Shown here: piece after piece, positions 16,982-28,640 of the stretch
Numbering within the stretch: the first letter of the stretch is position 1
Layout: each line of letters starts with the position of its first letter
Assembly (NCBI GenBank): GCA_945862065.1
Contig: CAMAWT010000002.1
Location: 180,474-244,473 of the forward strand
Reading direction: 5' to 3'
From: Flavobacterium psychrophilum
GTDB lineage: Bacteria; Bacteroidota; Bacteroidia; Flavobacteriales; Flavobacteriaceae
DNA: 64,000 bases
Translations under genes and position numbers: made by a program
The notes under the pieces: generated by a model
The model's input: the letters and a program-made list of their open reading frames with translations, nothing else
Database searches by the model: none
Told to the model about the DNA's origin: nothing

Positions 16982-18265
16982 TTATCGTTTTTCTAATGTC
17001 ACAAATGGTCGCAATGGGTGACCATTATATATTTGTCTAGGTCTTCCTATTGGTTCTTTGTTAATTCTCATTTCTTTCCACTGTGCAATCCATCCTGGTA
17101 AACGACCAATTGCAAAAAGAACGGTAAACATATCGGTTGGAATTCCTAATGCACGGTAAATAATACCTGAATAAAAATCTACGTTTGGATATAATTTTCT
17201 AGAAACGAAATAATCATCTACTAAAGCTGATTCTTCTAATTTTTTGGCAATTTGAAGAATTGGATCATTAACACCTAACGTATTTAAAACTTCATCCGCT
17301 GCTTTTTTAATAATTTTTGCTCTTGGATCAAAGTTTTTATATACTCTATGTCCAAACCCCATCAAACGGAATGGGTCTTCTTTATCTTTAGCTTTCGCCA
17401 AATATTTATCAGCATCACCACCATTTTTTTGAATTTCTTCAAGCATTTCTAGTACAGCTTGGTTAGCTCCACCATGAAGGGGACCCCATAAAGCTGAAAC
17501 TCCAGAAGAAATAGAAGCAAATAAACCAGCGTGAGAAGATCCAACTATTCTTACAGTTGATGTAGAACAATTTTGCTCATGATCTGCATGAAGTATGAAA
17601 AGTTTATCTAAAGCATCAATAATTTCTGGACTTGTTGAATAAGGAGATGTTGGTAATTCAAACATCAAACGCATGAAATTTTCAACATACCCTTTGGTAT
17701 TATCATAATAATTTAATGGATAACCCATCATTTTTCTGTAAGTCCAAGTAGCAATAACTAGAAATTTTCCCATAGTTTTGCATACTGCCTCATACATTTC
17801 TTTCTCATTTTCAACATTAACTACTTTTGGATTAAAAGCTGTCAAGGCGCTTGTAAGCGAAGATAAAACTCCCATTGGATGTGCCGTTTTTGGAAAACCA
17901 TCAATGATGTTTTTCATTTCTTCATTTACCAAAGTGTATCTTCTGATATCATTTTCAAATTGATCTAGTTGCGTTTTTGTTGGTAATTCTCCAAAAATAA
18001 CTAGATAAGAAACTTCTAAAAAATTGGCATTCCCAGCCAAATCTTCAATGGCATATCCTCTGTAACGTAAAATTCCTTCTTCACCATCTAGAAAAGTAAT
18101 TTCACTTGTGCATGAACCCGAATTTTTGTAACCTGGATCTAAAGTGATTGCGCCTGTTAAATCACGAAGTTTGCTAATATCAATTGCCGGTTCATTTTCA
18201 CTTCCTGTTATTACAGGAAACTCATATTTTTGGCCATCATATTCTAATATTGCTGTTTTTGACAT
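16982..18265 (-). CDS. gltA: Citrate synthase
   Basis: A 427-residue hexameric-type citrate synthase that condenses acetyl-CoA and oxaloacetate in the TCA cycle. The small beta N-terminal domain (KTAILEYDGQKYEFPVI), DPGYKNSGSC, GILRYRGYAIEDL, the catalytic HADHEQNCSTSTVR, GPLHGGANQAVLEML, and MGFGHRVYKNFDPRA are all intact. The ATG at 18265 starts the usual MSKTA-type N-terminus; a frame extension 14 codons upstream is not family-like. -7 box TATTTTTG at 18305-18312. Confidence 0.97.
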   Translation of the reverse strand: MSKTAILEYDGQKYEFPVITGSENEPAIDISKLRDLTGAITLDPGYKNSGSCTSEITFLDGEEGILRYRGYAIEDLAGNANFLEVSYLVIFGELPTKTQLDQFENDIRRYTLVNEEMKNIIDGFPKTAHPMGVLSSLTSALTAFNPKVVNVENEKEMYEAVCKTMGKFLVIATWTYRKMMGYPLNYYDNTKGYVENFMRLMFELPTSPYSTSPEIIDALDKLFILHADHEQNCSTSTVRIVGSSHAGLFASISSGVSALWGPLHGGANQAVLEMLEEIQKNGGDADKYLAKAKDKEDPFRLMGFGHRVYKNFDPRAKIIKKAADEVLNTLGVNDPILQIAKKLEESALVDDYFVSRKLYPNVDFYSGIIYRALGIPTDMFTVLFAIGRLPGWIAQWKEMRINKEPIGRPRQIYNGHPLRPFVTLEKR

Positions 18266-18304
18266 AGTATAAAGGTGTTTAAATCTTTGAAATTTGTAAT
18301 GAAA

Positions 18305-18312
18305 CAAAAATA
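18305..18312 (-). promoter_or_regulatory. -7 promoter element of gltA
   Basis: TATTTTTG on the minus strand, 39 bases before ATG 18265, matching TAnnTTTG. Confidence 0.5.
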
Positions 18313-18408
18313 TGAAATTTCAAATTAAAAATAAAATATTTAGTATAACGTTTTCGTTAATATTTTGCTAATTTGATATATATTTTATTTCTAATTAGTA
18401 AAAATTAA

Positions 18409-18441
18409 AACCCCAAAAAAGAACTATTCTGTTTTGGGGAA
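18409..18441 (-). terminator. Rho-independent terminator after eno
   Basis: TTCCCCAAAAC...TTTTGGGGTT-type stem (CCCCAAAA paired with TTTTGGGG) followed on the minus strand by a T-rich tail, 23 bases after the eno stop. Confidence 0.8.
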
Positions 18442-18464
18442 TTATTTTAATTTGCAATTTAATT

Positions 18465-19760
<1,296 letters not shown>

Positions 19761-19791
19761 TTATAGTTTTTTTATTTTTATTTTGTATCTA

Positions 19792-19799
19792 CAAATATA
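19792..19799 (-). promoter_or_regulatory. -7 promoter element of eno
   Basis: TATATTTG on the minus strand, 34 bases before ATG. Confidence 0.5.
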
Positions 19800-19902
19800 T
19801 TCTAACTTTTTTTAAGGAATTAGAAATATGTATTGAAATTTATTAACTCCAACGTTTTAGTTGCAGAAGGTTAATAATTAGATTATTGTAATATAATATA
19901 GA

Positions 19903-21009
19903 TTATTTATTGTTTTTCATTAATGAAATAAAATCATCAAAAAGATAGGCAGAATCATGAGGGCCTGGACTTGCTTCAGGATGATATTGAACCGAAAAAC
20001 AATCTTTAGATTTGACTTTCATTCCAGCAACTGTGTTGTCGTTGATGTGATAGTGTGTGATTTCTAAATCTGGATGTTTTTCAAGAGCTTCTCTATCTAC
20101 TGCAAATCCGTGATTTTGAGAAGTTATTTCGCCTTTTCCTGTTTGAATATTCATTACAGGATGATTAATTCCTCTATGACCATTGAACATTTTATAGGTT
20201 GGAACCCCATTTGCAAGAGCAATAATTTGATGACCTAAACAAATGCCAAATAGGGGTTTGTCCGAACTCAAGATTTCTTTTGCAACTGATTGTACGCTTG
20301 TTAAAGGATCTGGATCTCCAGGACCATTCGATAAAAAGTAACCATCTGGGTTAAATGATTGTAACACTTCAAATGAGGCATCGTAAGGAAAAACCTTTAT
20401 GTAACAATCTCTTTTAGCGAAATTTCTTAATATATTTTTTTTAATTCCTAAATCTAAGGCTGCAATTTTATAAGTTGCGTTTTCATCTCCAAAAAAATAA
20501 GGCTCTTTTGTTGAAACTACAGAAGCTAATTCTAAACCTTTCATGTTTGGAATAGATTCCAGTTTTAATTTCAAATCCTCAATTGAAGCTCCATCGGTAG
20601 AAATAACCGCGTTTTGAGCTCCGTTGTCACGAATATAACTAACCAATGCTCGCGTATCTACATCTGAAATAGCAACAAGATTCTGTTTTTTAAAATAATC
20701 AAACAAATTGCCTTCAGAATCAGGACGAGAATGATTAAAACTAAAATTTTTACAAACTAAACCTGAAATCATTATTTTATCGGATTCAGTTTCGTTTACA
20801 TTAACTCCGTAATTTCCAATATGTGGATTTGTTGCAACCATGATTTGTCCAAAATAGGATGGATCCGTAAATATTTCTTGGTAACCCGTCATTCCAGTAT
20901 TGAAACAAACTTCACCAAAAGTAGTCCCTGAAATTCCAATTGATTTTCCATAAAAAATAGTTCCATCAGCAAGAAGTAAAATAGCTTGAGGTCGTGTATT
21001 ATATTTCAT
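19903..21009 (-). CDS. carA: Carbamoyl-phosphate synthase small (glutaminase) subunit
   Basis: A 368-residue protein with the N-terminal CarA domain (ALLLADGTIFYGKSIG, FNTGMTGYQEIFTDPSYFGQI) and a class I glutamine amidotransferase domain: nucleophile Cys in FGICLGHQIIAL, HRGINHPV, and the His/Glu pair in QYHPEASPGP. It supplies ammonia to CarB for pyrimidine and arginine synthesis. carB is not adjacent. It follows the alpha operon but after a terminator and with its own -7 box (21056-21063). Confidence 0.97.
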   Translation of the reverse strand: MKYNTRPQAILLLADGTIFYGKSIGISGTTFGEVCFNTGMTGYQEIFTDPSYFGQIMVATNPHIGNYGVNVNETESDKIMISGLVCKNFSFNHSRPDSEGNLFDYFKKQNLVAISDVDTRALVSYIRDNGAQNAVISTDGASIEDLKLKLESIPNMKGLELASVVSTKEPYFFGDENATYKIAALDLGIKKNILRNFAKRDCYIKVFPYDASFEVLQSFNPDGYFLSNGPGDPDPLTSVQSVAKEILSSDKPLFGICLGHQIIALANGVPTYKMFNGHRGINHPVMNIQTGKGEITSQNHGFAVDREALEKHPDLEITHYHINDNTVAGMKVKSKDCFSVQYHPEASPGPHDSAYLFDDFISLMKNNK

Positions 21010-21055
21010 TTGTAGTAGTTAATTGAATAAATGATTGTTGAATTTAATCGATGTG

Positions 21056-21063
21056 CAAATTTA
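21056..21063 (-). promoter_or_regulatory. -7 promoter element of carA
   Basis: TAAATTTG on the minus strand, 46 bases before the carA ATG. Confidence 0.5.
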
Positions 21064-21137
21064 AATTAATTTTTAATACTGATAAAATAAGTTTATGAAC
21101 AATAATCTCAAACTCACTAAAAGTTACATTATGGTAT

Positions 21138-21175
21138 AAAAAAAAAAGGATAAACTTAAAAAAAGTTTATCCTTA
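21138..21175 (-). terminator. Terminator of the ribosomal protein supercluster
   Basis: AAGGATAAACTT / AAGTTTATCC stem with a short T loop followed by about nine T on the minus strand, 22 bases after the rplQ stop. This is the only clear hairpin terminator between rpsL and carA. Confidence 0.9.
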
Positions 21176-21196
21176 ATATTTAGTAAGTAAGAATCA

Positions 21197-21724
21197 TTAT
21201 TCTGCACTTTCAGTAGTTTCTTCAGAAGAATCAGAAACCGGAGTTTCTTCAGCAGATTCAGCAACAGGTGTTTCAGCAACAACGGTTTCAGTTTCAACTT
21301 TTTTAGCTTTTCCACCACGACGGCTTTTAGCTTTTTTCTCTTCTTTTTTACCTCCATTGTACAACTCGTTAAAGTCTACCAATTCGATCATCGCCATATC
21401 AGCGTTATCACCTAAACGGTTTCCAACTTTGATGATACGAGTATAACCGCCTGGACGATCTCCAACTTTAGCTGCAACTTCTCTAAAAAGTTCCGTTACA
21501 CCATATTTGTTTCTTAGATAAGCAAAAACCACACGACGATTGTGCGTAGTATCTTCTTTTGATTTTGTAATAAGTGGCTCAACAAATTGTTTAAGCGCTT
21601 TAGCCTTAGCAACAGTAGTATTAATACGTTTGTGTTCAATTAATGAACAAGCCATGTTAGCCAACATAGATTTTCTATGTCCTGTTTGTCTGCTTAGGTG
21701 ATTGAATTTTTTTCCGTGTCTCAT
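21197..21724 (-). CDS. rplQ: 50S ribosomal protein L17 with acidic C-terminal extension
   Basis: The first ~115 residues are a normal L17 ([25 protein letters not shown]). After a Lys/Arg-rich segment ([17 protein letters not shown]) a 40-residue tail of Glu, Thr, Ser, Val and Ala follows, ending in TTESAE; total 175 residues versus about 120-130 in many bacteria. Such extensions are common in Bacteroidota L17. Last gene of the supercluster, 27 bases after rpoA. Confidence 0.96.
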   Translation of the reverse strand: MRHGKKFNHLSRQTGHRKSMLANMACSLIEHKRINTTVAKAKALKQFVEPLITKSKEDTTHNRRVVFAYLRNKYGVTELFREVAAKVGDRPGGYTRIIKVGNRLGDNADMAMIELVDFNELYNGGKKEEKKAKSRRGGKAKKVETETVVAETPVAESAEETPVSDSSEETTESAE

Positions 21725-21751
21725 TTTAAATGCTATTTAACTTGATAAAAA

Positions 21752-22744
21752 CTAGTCTTTATCTAATTTATATTTTGACAAATCCATTCCGAAAGTTAAA
21801 TTTTTGATAGCAACTAATTCATCTAACTCTGTTAGTGATTTTTTACCAAAATTTCTGAATTTCATTAAATCGTGTTTATTAAAAGAGACAAGGTCTCCTA
21901 GTGTATCAACTTCAGCTGCTTTAAGGCAATTTAATGCTCTTACAGATAAATCCATATCAACAAGCTTCGTTTTAAGTAATTGTCTCATGTGTAAAGATTC
22001 TTCATCATAAGAATCAGTTTGAGCAATTTCATCAGCTTCTAAAGTAATTCTCTCATCAGAGAATAACATAAAGTGGTGAATCAGTACTTTAGCTGCTTCT
22101 GTAAGTGCATCTTTTGGATTAATTGATCCATCAGTTTTTATTTCAAAAACTAATTTTTCATAATCTGTTTTTTGCTCTACACGGAAGTTTTCAATTGCAT
22201 ATTTTACGTTTTTAACAGGCGTAAAAATAGAATCGGTAAAAATAGTACCAATTGCTGCATTTTGCTTTTTGTTTTCTTCAGCTGGAACATAACCTCTTCC
22301 TTTTTCTATTGTTAATTCAAGATTGAAATTAACTTTAGTTTCAAGGTTACATATAACTAATTCAGGATTTAATACTTGAAAACCAGAAATAAATTTTTGG
22401 AAATCACCTGCAGTTACTTGATCTTTTCCTGAAATTGAAACTGTTACTGATTCATTATCTACATCTTCAATTTGACGTTTAAAACGTACTTGTTTAAGAT
22501 TAAGAATGATTTCTGTAACATCTTCTACAACACCTGAAATAGTTGAAAACTCGTGCTCAACACCTTCTATTCTTATAGATGTAATTGCGTAACCTTCTAA
22601 AGCAGAGAGCATAACTCTTCTAAGGGCATTACCAACCGTCAATCCGTAACCAGGTTCCAAAGGTCTAAATTCGAATTTACCTTCAAAATCGGTTGAATCG
22701 ATCATGATAACTTTATCGGGTTTCTGAAAATTAAATATTGCCAT
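21752..22744 (-). CDS. rpoA: RNA polymerase alpha subunit
   Basis: 330 residues. The N-terminal dimerisation domain has [34 protein letters not shown], the C-terminal domain (from about residue 245) has the HhH segment [21 protein letters not shown] and [12 protein letters not shown]. It assembles core RNA polymerase and contacts UP-elements and activators. Twenty-two bases after rpsD. Confidence 0.98.
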   Translation of the reverse strand: MAIFNFQKPDKVIMIDSTDFEGKFEFRPLEPGYGLTVGNALRRVMLSALEGYAITSIRIEGVEHEFSTISGVVEDVTEIILNLKQVRFKRQIEDVDNESVTVSISGKDQVTAGDFQKFISGFQVLNPELVICNLETKVNFNLELTIEKGRGYVPAEENKKQNAAIGTIFTDSIFTPVKNVKYAIENFRVEQKTDYEKLVFEIKTDGSINPKDALTEAAKVLIHHFMLFSDERITLEADEIAQTDSYDEESLHMRQLLKTKLVDMDLSVRALNCLKAAEVDTLGDLVSFNKHDLMKFRNFGKKSLTELDELVAIKNLTFGMDLSKYKLDKD

Positions 22745-22766
22745 AATTTTAGACTGGTGTCAATTA

Positions 22767-23372
22767 TTATTTGTTGTACAATTCTACGATTAATTGCTCT
22801 TTGATATTTTCTGTAATTTGCAATCTTGCAGGAACAGAAACGAATGTACCTTCTTTAGTGTCATTGTTCCAAGTGATCCACTCGTAAACATGACTAGAAT
22901 TTGATAAAGAACGTTCGATAGCTTCTAATGACTTAGATTTTTCACGAACTGCAACTTTATCACCTGCTTTTAAGTGATATGAAGGAATATTTACTAATTC
23001 TCCATTTACTGTAATGTGACGGTGCGAAACAATTTGTCTTGCGGCTCTTCTAGAAGAAGCAATTCCCATTCTATAAACAACATTGTCAAGTCTTGACTCA
23101 CAAAGTTGTAATAAAATCTCACCAGTTACACCTTTAGATGCAGCTGCTTTTTCAAACAAATTTCTAAATTGTTTTTCTAGAATACCATAAGTATATTTAG
23201 CTTTTTGTTTCTCCATCAGCTGTACTGCGTACTCTGATTTTTTTCCTCTTCTTTTAGCCAAACCGTGTTGTCCTGGCGGGTAATTTCTTTTTTCGAAGGC
23301 TTTGTCATCTCCGAAAATAGCTTCGCCAAATTTACGAGCTATTTTAGTTTTTGGACCAGTATATCTTGCCAT
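22767..23372 (-). CDS. rpsD: 30S ribosomal protein S4
   Basis: 201 residues, with [10 protein letters not shown] and [27 protein letters not shown] at the N-terminus, then the S4 RNA-binding domain ([33 protein letters not shown]). No Cys zinc site at the N-terminus. It is a primary 16S rRNA binder and in many bacteria a translational regulator. An 81-base gap separates it from rpsK. Confidence 0.98.
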   Translation of the reverse strand: MARYTGPKTKIARKFGEAIFGDDKAFEKRNYPPGQHGLAKRRGKKSEYAVQLMEKQKAKYTYGILEKQFRNLFEKAAASKGVTGEILLQLCESRLDNVVYRMGIASSRRAARQIVSHRHITVNGELVNIPSYHLKAGDKVAVREKSKSLEAIERSLSNSSHVYEWITWNNDTKEGTFVSVPARLQITENIKEQLIVELYNK

Positions 23373-23453
23373 TTTAAATTGTTTTTAGATAGAGATTATG
23401 AATTCAGGTCAAATCCTTCGATAATCTGAAACCTATCTTTGGTTATACTATAA

Positions 23454-23837
23454 TTATACTCTACGTCTTTTTGGTGGACGACAACCATTGTGCGGCATTG
23501 GTGTAACATCAATAATTTCTGTTACCTCAATTCCACTATTATGCAAAGATCTGATAGCAGATTCTCTTCCATTACCTGGACCTTTAACATAAACTTTTAC
23601 TTTTTTAAGACCAGCTTCTAATGCTACTTTTCCACAATCTTCTGCTGCCATTTGAGCTGCGTATGGAGTGTTCTTTTTAGAACCTCTAAAACCCATTTTA
23701 CCTGCAGATGACCAAGAAATAACTTCACCTTTCTTGTTTGTCAAAGAAATAATAATGTTATTAAAAGTTGCGCTAATATGAGCTTCGCCAGAAGATTCAA
23801 TTATAACTTTACGTTTTTTTGTACTTGCTTTAGCCAT
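23454..23837 (-). CDS. rpsK: 30S ribosomal protein S11
   Basis: 127 residues, [46 protein letters not shown] and the terminal [12 protein letters not shown] are diagnostic. Platform protein of the small subunit; 8 bases after rpsM. Confidence 0.98.
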   Translation of the reverse strand: MAKASTKKRKVIIESSGEAHISATFNNIIISLTNKKGEVISWSSAGKMGFRGSKKNTPYAAQMAAEDCGKVALEAGLKKVKVYVKGPGNGRESAIRSLHNSGIEVTEIIDVTPMPHNGCRPPKRRRV

Positions 23838-23845
23838 ACTATTTA

Positions 23846-24220
23846 CTATTTAGTTGCTTTTTTCTTGTTTGCAACAGTTTTTCTTTTACCTTTTCTTGTT
23901 CTAGAGTTGTTCTTGGTTCTTTGTCCTCTTAATGGAAGACCCGATCTATGACGAATTCCTCTGTAACAACCGATGTCCATCAAACGTTTAATGTTTAATG
24001 AAGTCTCTGAACGTAATTCACCTTCAATTTTGTAAAATGATACAGCTTCACGGATTCCTCCGATTTCATCATCATTCCAATCTTGAACTTTCTTATCTTG
24101 GCTAACTTGAGCTTTTTCTAAAACCTCAATTGCTCTACTTTTTCCTACTCCGAAGATGTAGGTTAGTGCTATAACACCTCTCTTGTTTTTAGGAATGTCT
24201 ACCCCTGCGATTCTTGCCAT
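23846..24220 (-). CDS. rpsM: 30S ribosomal protein S13
   Basis: 124 residues: [26 protein letters not shown] at the start, [23 protein letters not shown] at the end. Subunit-bridge protein at the head of the 30S; 2 bases after rpmJ. Confidence 0.98.
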   Translation of the reverse strand: MARIAGVDIPKNKRGVIALTYIFGVGKSRAIEVLEKAQVSQDKKVQDWNDDEIGGIREAVSFYKIEGELRSETSLNIKRLMDIGCYRGIRHRSGLPLRGQRTKNNSRTRKGKRKTVANKKKATK

Positions 24221-24222
24221 AA

Positions 24223-24339
24223 TTATCCTTGTCTTTGTTTAAATCTAGGATTCTTTTTATTAATAACGTATAATCTACCTTTTCTGCGCACGATAATACA
24301 ATCGGCACTTCTTTTTTTAACTGATGTTCTTACTTTCAT
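24223..24339 (-). CDS. rpmJ: 50S ribosomal protein L36 (zinc-free form)
   Basis: A 38-codon gene read from ATG 24339 to TAA 24223: [20 protein letters not shown], then [18 protein letters not shown]. The RRKG and NPRFKQRQG parts are canonical, but only one Cys is present, so the CCCH zinc site of standard L36 is missing (the C-minus paralogue type). It fits exactly between infA and rpsM, its usual place. Confidence 0.95.
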   Translation of the reverse strand: MKVRTSVKKRSADCIIVRRKGRLYVINKKNPRFKQRQG

Positions 24340-24359
24340 CTTAATTTACTTTATGCTTT

Positions 24360-24409
24360 AAGCTTTGTGCTTTAAGTTTACTGCTTATTGCCAATCGCCT
24401 ATTGCTTAT
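24360..24409. repeat. Word-like low-complexity repeat between infA and rpmJ
   Basis: CTTTAAGCTTTGTGCTTTAAG and ATTGCCAATCGCCTATTGC words fill the 70-base gap; the second word also occurs at 2132-2152 before the helicase gene. Confidence 0.55.
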
Positions 24410-24625
24410 TTAATATCTATAGGTAATTCTTGCTTTCGACAAATCATAAGGACTCATTTCTAGTTTCACTTTATCACCAGGTAATAATTTGATATAATGC
24501 ATACGCATTTTTCCAGATATATGAGCTATTACAATATGTCCATTTTCTAATTCAACACGGAACATAGCATTTGACAATGCTTCAATTATTGATCCGTCTT
24601 GTTCTATTGCTGATTGTTTTGCCAT
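24410..24625 (-). CDS. infA: Translation initiation factor IF-1
   Basis: 71 residues, a single S1/OB fold: [53 protein letters not shown] with the typical ARITYRY end. Binds the 30S A site during initiation. Six bases after secY. Confidence 0.97.
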   Translation of the reverse strand: MAKQSAIEQDGSIIEALSNAMFRVELENGHIVIAHISGKMRMHYIKLLPGDKVKLEMSPYDLSKARITYRY

Positions 24626-24631
24626 AAAAAA

Positions 24632-25975
24632 TTAAGCGATTGCTTTTCTATTTTTACCACTTTTCATCAAACCATCATAGTGTTTATTCAATAAATAAGA
24701 ATTTATTTGTTGAATAGTATCAATTGCAACACCCACCATAATAATTAATGATGTCCCCCCGTAAAACATTGCCCATGATTGTTGCACATTTAAGTTAACA
24801 ACAATTGAAGGGAAAATAGCAATAAAAGCTAAAAACAATGCACCTGGGAACGTAATTAATGACATAACCTTATCAAGGAAATCTGAAGTTTCTAATCCAG
24901 GTTTAACACCAGGAATAAAACCACCACTTCGTTTCAAATCATCTGCCATTTTATTAGTAGGAACGGTGATTGCCGTGTAAAAGAATGTAAAGATAATAAT
25001 TAATGATGCAAAAACAACATTATACCATAACCCAAACATATTACTAAATGTTCCTGCAATAGATTGTGAAATTTCTGAATCTGAAATACCAGCTAAAGCG
25101 GCAGGGATGAACATAATTGCTTGTGCAAATATGATAGGCATTACACCCGCGGCATTTAATTTTAATGGTATCCATTGTCTATTTCCATCCAACATATCTT
25201 GTTCAAAATCTCCAGTAGTTGATCTACGTGCATATTGAACAGGAATTTTTCTTATTGCCATTACTAATAAAATACATGCAATAATAACCAATAGCCATAC
25301 AATAATTTCAAAAACTAATATCATTGGTCCACCGTTATTGTTGGTTACTCTAGAAGTAAATTCTTGAATTAAAGCCTGAGGTAATCTAGCTATAATACCA
25401 ACCATAATCAATAATGAAATACCATTTCCAATCCCTTTATCTGTAATTTTTTCACCTAACCACATGGCGAAAATTGTACCTGTAGTTAAAATCAATACAG
25501 ATGAGAATAAAAATGAAAATGAATCAAACCCAAGTAAAAAAGCACTTTGAGGGATTGTTTGTCTTAAATTAAGAATATAACCTGGTCCTTGTAAAAGTGT
25601 AATACCAATAGTAAGCCAACGTGTAATTTGATTCAATTTTTTTCGGCCACTTTCACCATCTTTTTGCAATTTCTGTAAATAAGGTATTGCAATTCCCATT
25701 AACTGAACAACAATTGAAGCTGAAATGTAAGGCATAATACCTAACGCAAATACAGAAGCTTTAGAAAAAGCACCACCAGTAAACATATCAAGAATAGATC
25801 CTATTCCTTCTTTTGTTTGACCTGTTAAGCCACTTAATTGTGTTGCATCTATACCAGGAAGCGTAACATGAGCTCCAAATCTGTAAACTAAGAGCAAACC
25901 TAGAGTTACAAGAATTCTATTCTTTAACTCTTCTATTTTCCATACATTTTTGAATGATTCAATAAAATTCTTCAT
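24632..25975 (-). CDS. secY: Protein translocase subunit SecY
   Basis: 447 residues with ten hydrophobic segments. MKNFIESFKNVWKIEELKNRILVTLGLLLVYRFGAHVTLPGID opens it; the plug/TM2 area MFTGGAFSKASVFALGIMPYISASIVVQL and the cytoplasmic loop GFIPGVKPGLET follow. It is the pore of the Sec channel. Twelve bases after rplO, in the canonical spc position. Confidence 0.98.
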   Translation of the reverse strand: MKNFIESFKNVWKIEELKNRILVTLGLLLVYRFGAHVTLPGIDATQLSGLTGQTKEGIGSILDMFTGGAFSKASVFALGIMPYISASIVVQLMGIAIPYLQKLQKDGESGRKKLNQITRWLTIGITLLQGPGYILNLRQTIPQSAFLLGFDSFSFLFSSVLILTTGTIFAMWLGEKITDKGIGNGISLLIMVGIIARLPQALIQEFTSRVTNNNGGPMILVFEIIVWLLVIIACILLVMAIRKIPVQYARRSTTGDFEQDMLDGNRQWIPLKLNAAGVMPIIFAQAIMFIPAALAGISDSEISQSIAGTFSNMFGLWYNVVFASLIIIFTFFYTAITVPTNKMADDLKRSGGFIPGVKPGLETSDFLDKVMSLITFPGALFLAFIAIFPSIVVNLNVQQSWAMFYGGTSLIIMVGVAIDTIQQINSYLLNKHYDGLMKSGKNRKAIA

Positions 25976-25987
25976 ATAATAGAAATA

Positions 25988-26440
25988 TTATAAAATTACT
26001 ATTTCACCACCAGCTGCTTCGATAGCTGCTTTGGCTGTTGCAGTAAATTTGTGAGCAGATACTTTCAATTTAGTTTTTAGCTCTCCTCTACCCAAAATTT
26101 TAACAAGTTCGGTTTTGGTAGCTAAACGATTTGACACTAATACTGAAAAATCTACAGTATCAGTTACAATTCCGTTATCAACTAAAAGTTGAAGTGTATC
26201 TAGATTTACACCTTGATGTTCAATTCTATTGATGTTTGTGAAACCAAACTTAGGTACACGTCTTTGTAATGGCATTTGACCACCTTCAAAACCAATCTTT
26301 TTAGAATATCCAGAACGAGATTTTGCTCCTTTGTGACCTCTTGCAGATGTACCACCTTTTCCAGAACCTTCTCCTCTACCTAATCTTTTATTTTGATTGT
26401 GCGTAGAACCTTCAGCAGGTTGTAAGTTACTTAAATTCAT
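25988..26440 (-). CDS. rplO: 50S ribosomal protein L15
   Basis: 150 residues: [43 protein letters not shown] is the unmistakable Gly/Arg-rich N-terminus. Eleven bases after rpmD. Confidence 0.98.
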   Translation of the reverse strand: MNLSNLQPAEGSTHNQNKRLGRGEGSGKGGTSARGHKGAKSRSGYSKKIGFEGGQMPLQRRVPKFGFTNINRIEHQGVNLDTLQLLVDNGIVTDTVDFSVLVSNRLATKTELVKILGRGELKTKLKVSAHKFTATAKAAIEAAGGEIVIL

Positions 26441-26451
26441 AACTATAATTG

Positions 26452-26634
26452 TTATTTAACTTCCTCAACGGAAACTAAGTGTTTAACTTTATTTATCATT
26501 CCAAGGATCGCTGGATTTGAATCATGCTCCACAACCTGTCCCATTTTACGAAGACCTAAAGCTTCTAATCCTCTTTTTTGTGAAAGAGGACAATTGATTT
26601 TGCTTCTTACTTGTTTTACTAATAATTTAGCCAT
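26452..26634 (-). CDS. rpmD: 50S ribosomal protein L30
   Basis: 60 residues: [49 protein letters not shown], standard length and pattern. Twelve bases after rpsE. Confidence 0.97.
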   Translation of the reverse strand: MAKLLVKQVRSKINCPLSQKRGLEALGLRKMGQVVEHDSNPAILGMINKVKHLVSVEEVK

Positions 26635-26646
26635 AATTTCCTTGAA

Positions 26647-27171
26647 TTAACCTTTAAAAACTTTCTCTAAAGAAACACCTCTTTGTTTTGCAACAGTATA
26701 GGCGCTTCTCATTTGTAGTAATGCATCAAAAGTTGCTTTCACCACGTTGTGTGGATTTGAAGAACCTTGAGACTTTGATAATACATCGTGTACACCAACT
26801 GATTCAAGTACTGAACGAACAGCACCACCAGCAATAACTCCTGTACCATGAGATGCAGGCATTAAAAATACACGAGCTCCACCAAATTTACCTTTTTGTT
26901 CGTGAGGTACAGATTGACCACTTAAAGGAATTCTTACAAGATTTTTCTTAGCATCTTCAACTGCTTTTGCAATAGCTTCAGAAACATCTTTTGATTTACC
27001 TAATCCGTGACCAACAACACCGTTTTCATCACCTACAACAACAATAGCAGAAAAACCAAAAGCTCTTCCTCCTTTTGTTACTTTGGTAACACGATTTACA
27101 CTTACCAGACGATCTTTTAATTCAAGACCACTTGGTTTTACTAACTCTACATTCTTGTATTTATTAGACAT
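26647..27171 (-). CDS. rpsE: 30S ribosomal protein S5
   Basis: 174 residues. The dsRNA-binding fold has [46 protein letters not shown]; the C-terminal half has [18 protein letters not shown] and [12 protein letters not shown]. Involved in decoding fidelity. Confidence 0.98.
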   Translation of the reverse strand: MSNKYKNVELVKPSGLELKDRLVSVNRVTKVTKGGRAFGFSAIVVVGDENGVVGHGLGKSKDVSEAIAKAVEDAKKNLVRIPLSGQSVPHEQKGKFGGARVFLMPASHGTGVIAGGAVRSVLESVGVHDVLSKSQGSSNPHNVVKATFDALLQMRSAYTVAKQRGVSLEKVFKG

Positions 27172-27178
27172 AATATAA

Positions 27179-27532
27179 TTAGAATTTAAGTCCAGCCGCT
27201 CTTGCGCCTTCTGCTAATGATTTAATACGACCGTGATATAAATAACCTCCTCTATCAAAAGTTACTGTATCTATACCAGCTTTTAACGCTTTTTCCGCAA
27301 CTAGTTTTCCAACTTGTGAAGCAATTTCTACGCTAGTACCTTTAGTTTCCGCACCCTTGTCTCTTGACGAAGCTGCTAACAAAGTAACTCCATTTAAATC
27401 ATCAATGAGCTGAGCATAGATTTCTTTATTACTTCTGAATACAGAAAGTCTTGGTCTAGCGGCAGTACCGCTAACTATCTTTCTAATTCTATACTGGATT
27501 CTCTGTCTTCTTTCAGATTTTGTTAATGACAT
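27179..27532 (-). CDS. rplR: 50S ribosomal protein L18
   Basis: 117 residues: [38 protein letters not shown] and [24 protein letters not shown]. Binds 5S rRNA. Eleven bases after rplF. Confidence 0.98.
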   Translation of the reverse strand: MSLTKSERRQRIQYRIRKIVSGTAARPRLSVFRSNKEIYAQLIDDLNGVTLLAASSRDKGAETKGTSVEIASQVGKLVAEKALKAGIDTVTFDRGGYLYHGRIKSLAEGARAAGLKF

Positions 27533-27543
27533 AACCTTTATTT

Positions 27544-28086
27544 TTAAGCTGATTTACCTGCTTTTCTTCTTAATACTTCACCTACGAATTTAACACCTTT
27601 TCCTTTGTATGGCTCAGGCTTACGGAAACCTCTAATTTTCGCAGCAACTTGACCTAAAAGTTGTTTGTCCAAAGATGTTAATTTTACGATTGGATTCTTA
27701 CCTTTCTCAGAAATTGTTTCAACAGTTACTTCTTTTGCAACTTCTAAAACGATATTGTGAGAATATCCTAAAGCTAAATCTAGTTTTTGACCTTGATTTG
27801 ACGCTCTATATCCAACACCCACAAGCTCTAATTCTTTAGTGAAACCAGTTGATACTCCAGCAATCATATTATTGATTAATGATCTGTACAAACCGTGTTT
27901 AGCTCTGTGGTCTTTATGATCTGAAGATCTCTCAACAATCACTTGACCTTCTTCAACTTTTACTGTTACGTCCGAAAACTCTTGTGTAAGTTGACCTAAT
28001 TTACCTTTTACTGTAACCAAAGCTTCTGTAACCTCTACAGTTACACCATCAGTAATTACTATTGGATTTTTACCTATTCTTGACAT
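27544..28086 (-). CDS. rplF: 50S ribosomal protein L6
   Basis: 180 residues: [45 protein letters not shown], and [23 protein letters not shown]. Located near the sarcin-ricin loop in the 50S. Confidence 0.98.
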   Translation of the reverse strand: MSRIGKNPIVITDGVTVEVTEALVTVKGKLGQLTQEFSDVTVKVEEGQVIVERSSDHKDHRAKHGLYRSLINNMIAGVSTGFTKELELVGVGYRASNQGQKLDLALGYSHNIVLEVAKEVTVETISEKGKNPIVKLTSLDKQLLGQVAAKIRGFRKPEPYKGKGVKFVGEVLRRKAGKSA

Positions 28087-28101
28087 CGTGTAGTCTTTTA
28101 A

Positions 28102-28500
28102 TTAGTATACGTAACAAATTACTTCTCCCCCTACATTTAATTGTCTAGCTTGTTTGCCAGTCATCAACCCTTTTGAAGTTGAAACAATAGCAATTCCTAA
28201 ACCATTAAGAATTCTTGGTATTTTAGAAGAACCTGCGTACTTACGTAAACCTGGTTTACTAATTCTTTGGATATCTTTTATTACAGACTCCTTAGTATCT
28301 TTATCATACTTAAGAGCAATTTTAATAGAGCCTTGAACGTTGTTCTGCTCAAATTTGTAACTTAAGATATATCCTTGATCGAATAAAATCTTTGTGATTT
28401 CTTTCTTGAAATTAGAAGCAGGTACTTCAACCACCTTGTGGTTTGCACGTACAGCATTTCTAACTCTCGTAAGATAATCCGCAATTGGATCTGTATACAT
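28102..28500 (-). CDS. rpsH: 30S ribosomal protein S8
   Basis: 132 residues: [33 protein letters not shown] at the start and the conserved [26 protein letters not shown] end. Primary 16S binder and, in E. coli, the spc-operon repressor. Unusually for this cluster it is preceded by a 140-base gap with a hairpin and a promoter-like element. Confidence 0.98.
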   Translation of the reverse strand: MYTDPIADYLTRVRNAVRANHKVVEVPASNFKKEITKILFDQGYILSYKFEQNNVQGSIKIALKYDKDTKESVIKDIQRISKPGLRKYAGSSKIPRILNGLGIAIVSTSKGLMTGKQARQLNVGGEVICYVY

Positions 28501-28640
28501 ATTTATAAAATTTCGGATGCGGTTTTCAGAAGAACTATTCCGCTGAACCTGAACCCATTAAACACACTTTTTAAAACAGGTAATTGTACGTTGCCCTCAA
28601 AAAGCTGGCAAATGTACAATTAACTGCTGAAATAAACTAA
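28501..28640 (-). promoter_or_regulatory. rpsN-rpsH intergenic leader with hairpin and -7 element
   Basis: Within an otherwise tightly packed operon, this gap holds an inverted repeat TTGTACGTTGCC (28584-28595) / GGCAAATGTACAA (28607-28619) and, on the minus strand at 28609-28616, TACATTTG matching the -7 consensus. It may be an internal promoter for rpsH onward, or a structured leader used for feedback control; both are inference. Confidence 0.5.

Noticed and set aside
21124..21357. Lysine/leucine-rich minus-strand frame overlapping rplQ
   Set aside because: It is a frame-shifted shadow of the rplQ tail and runs through the terminator.
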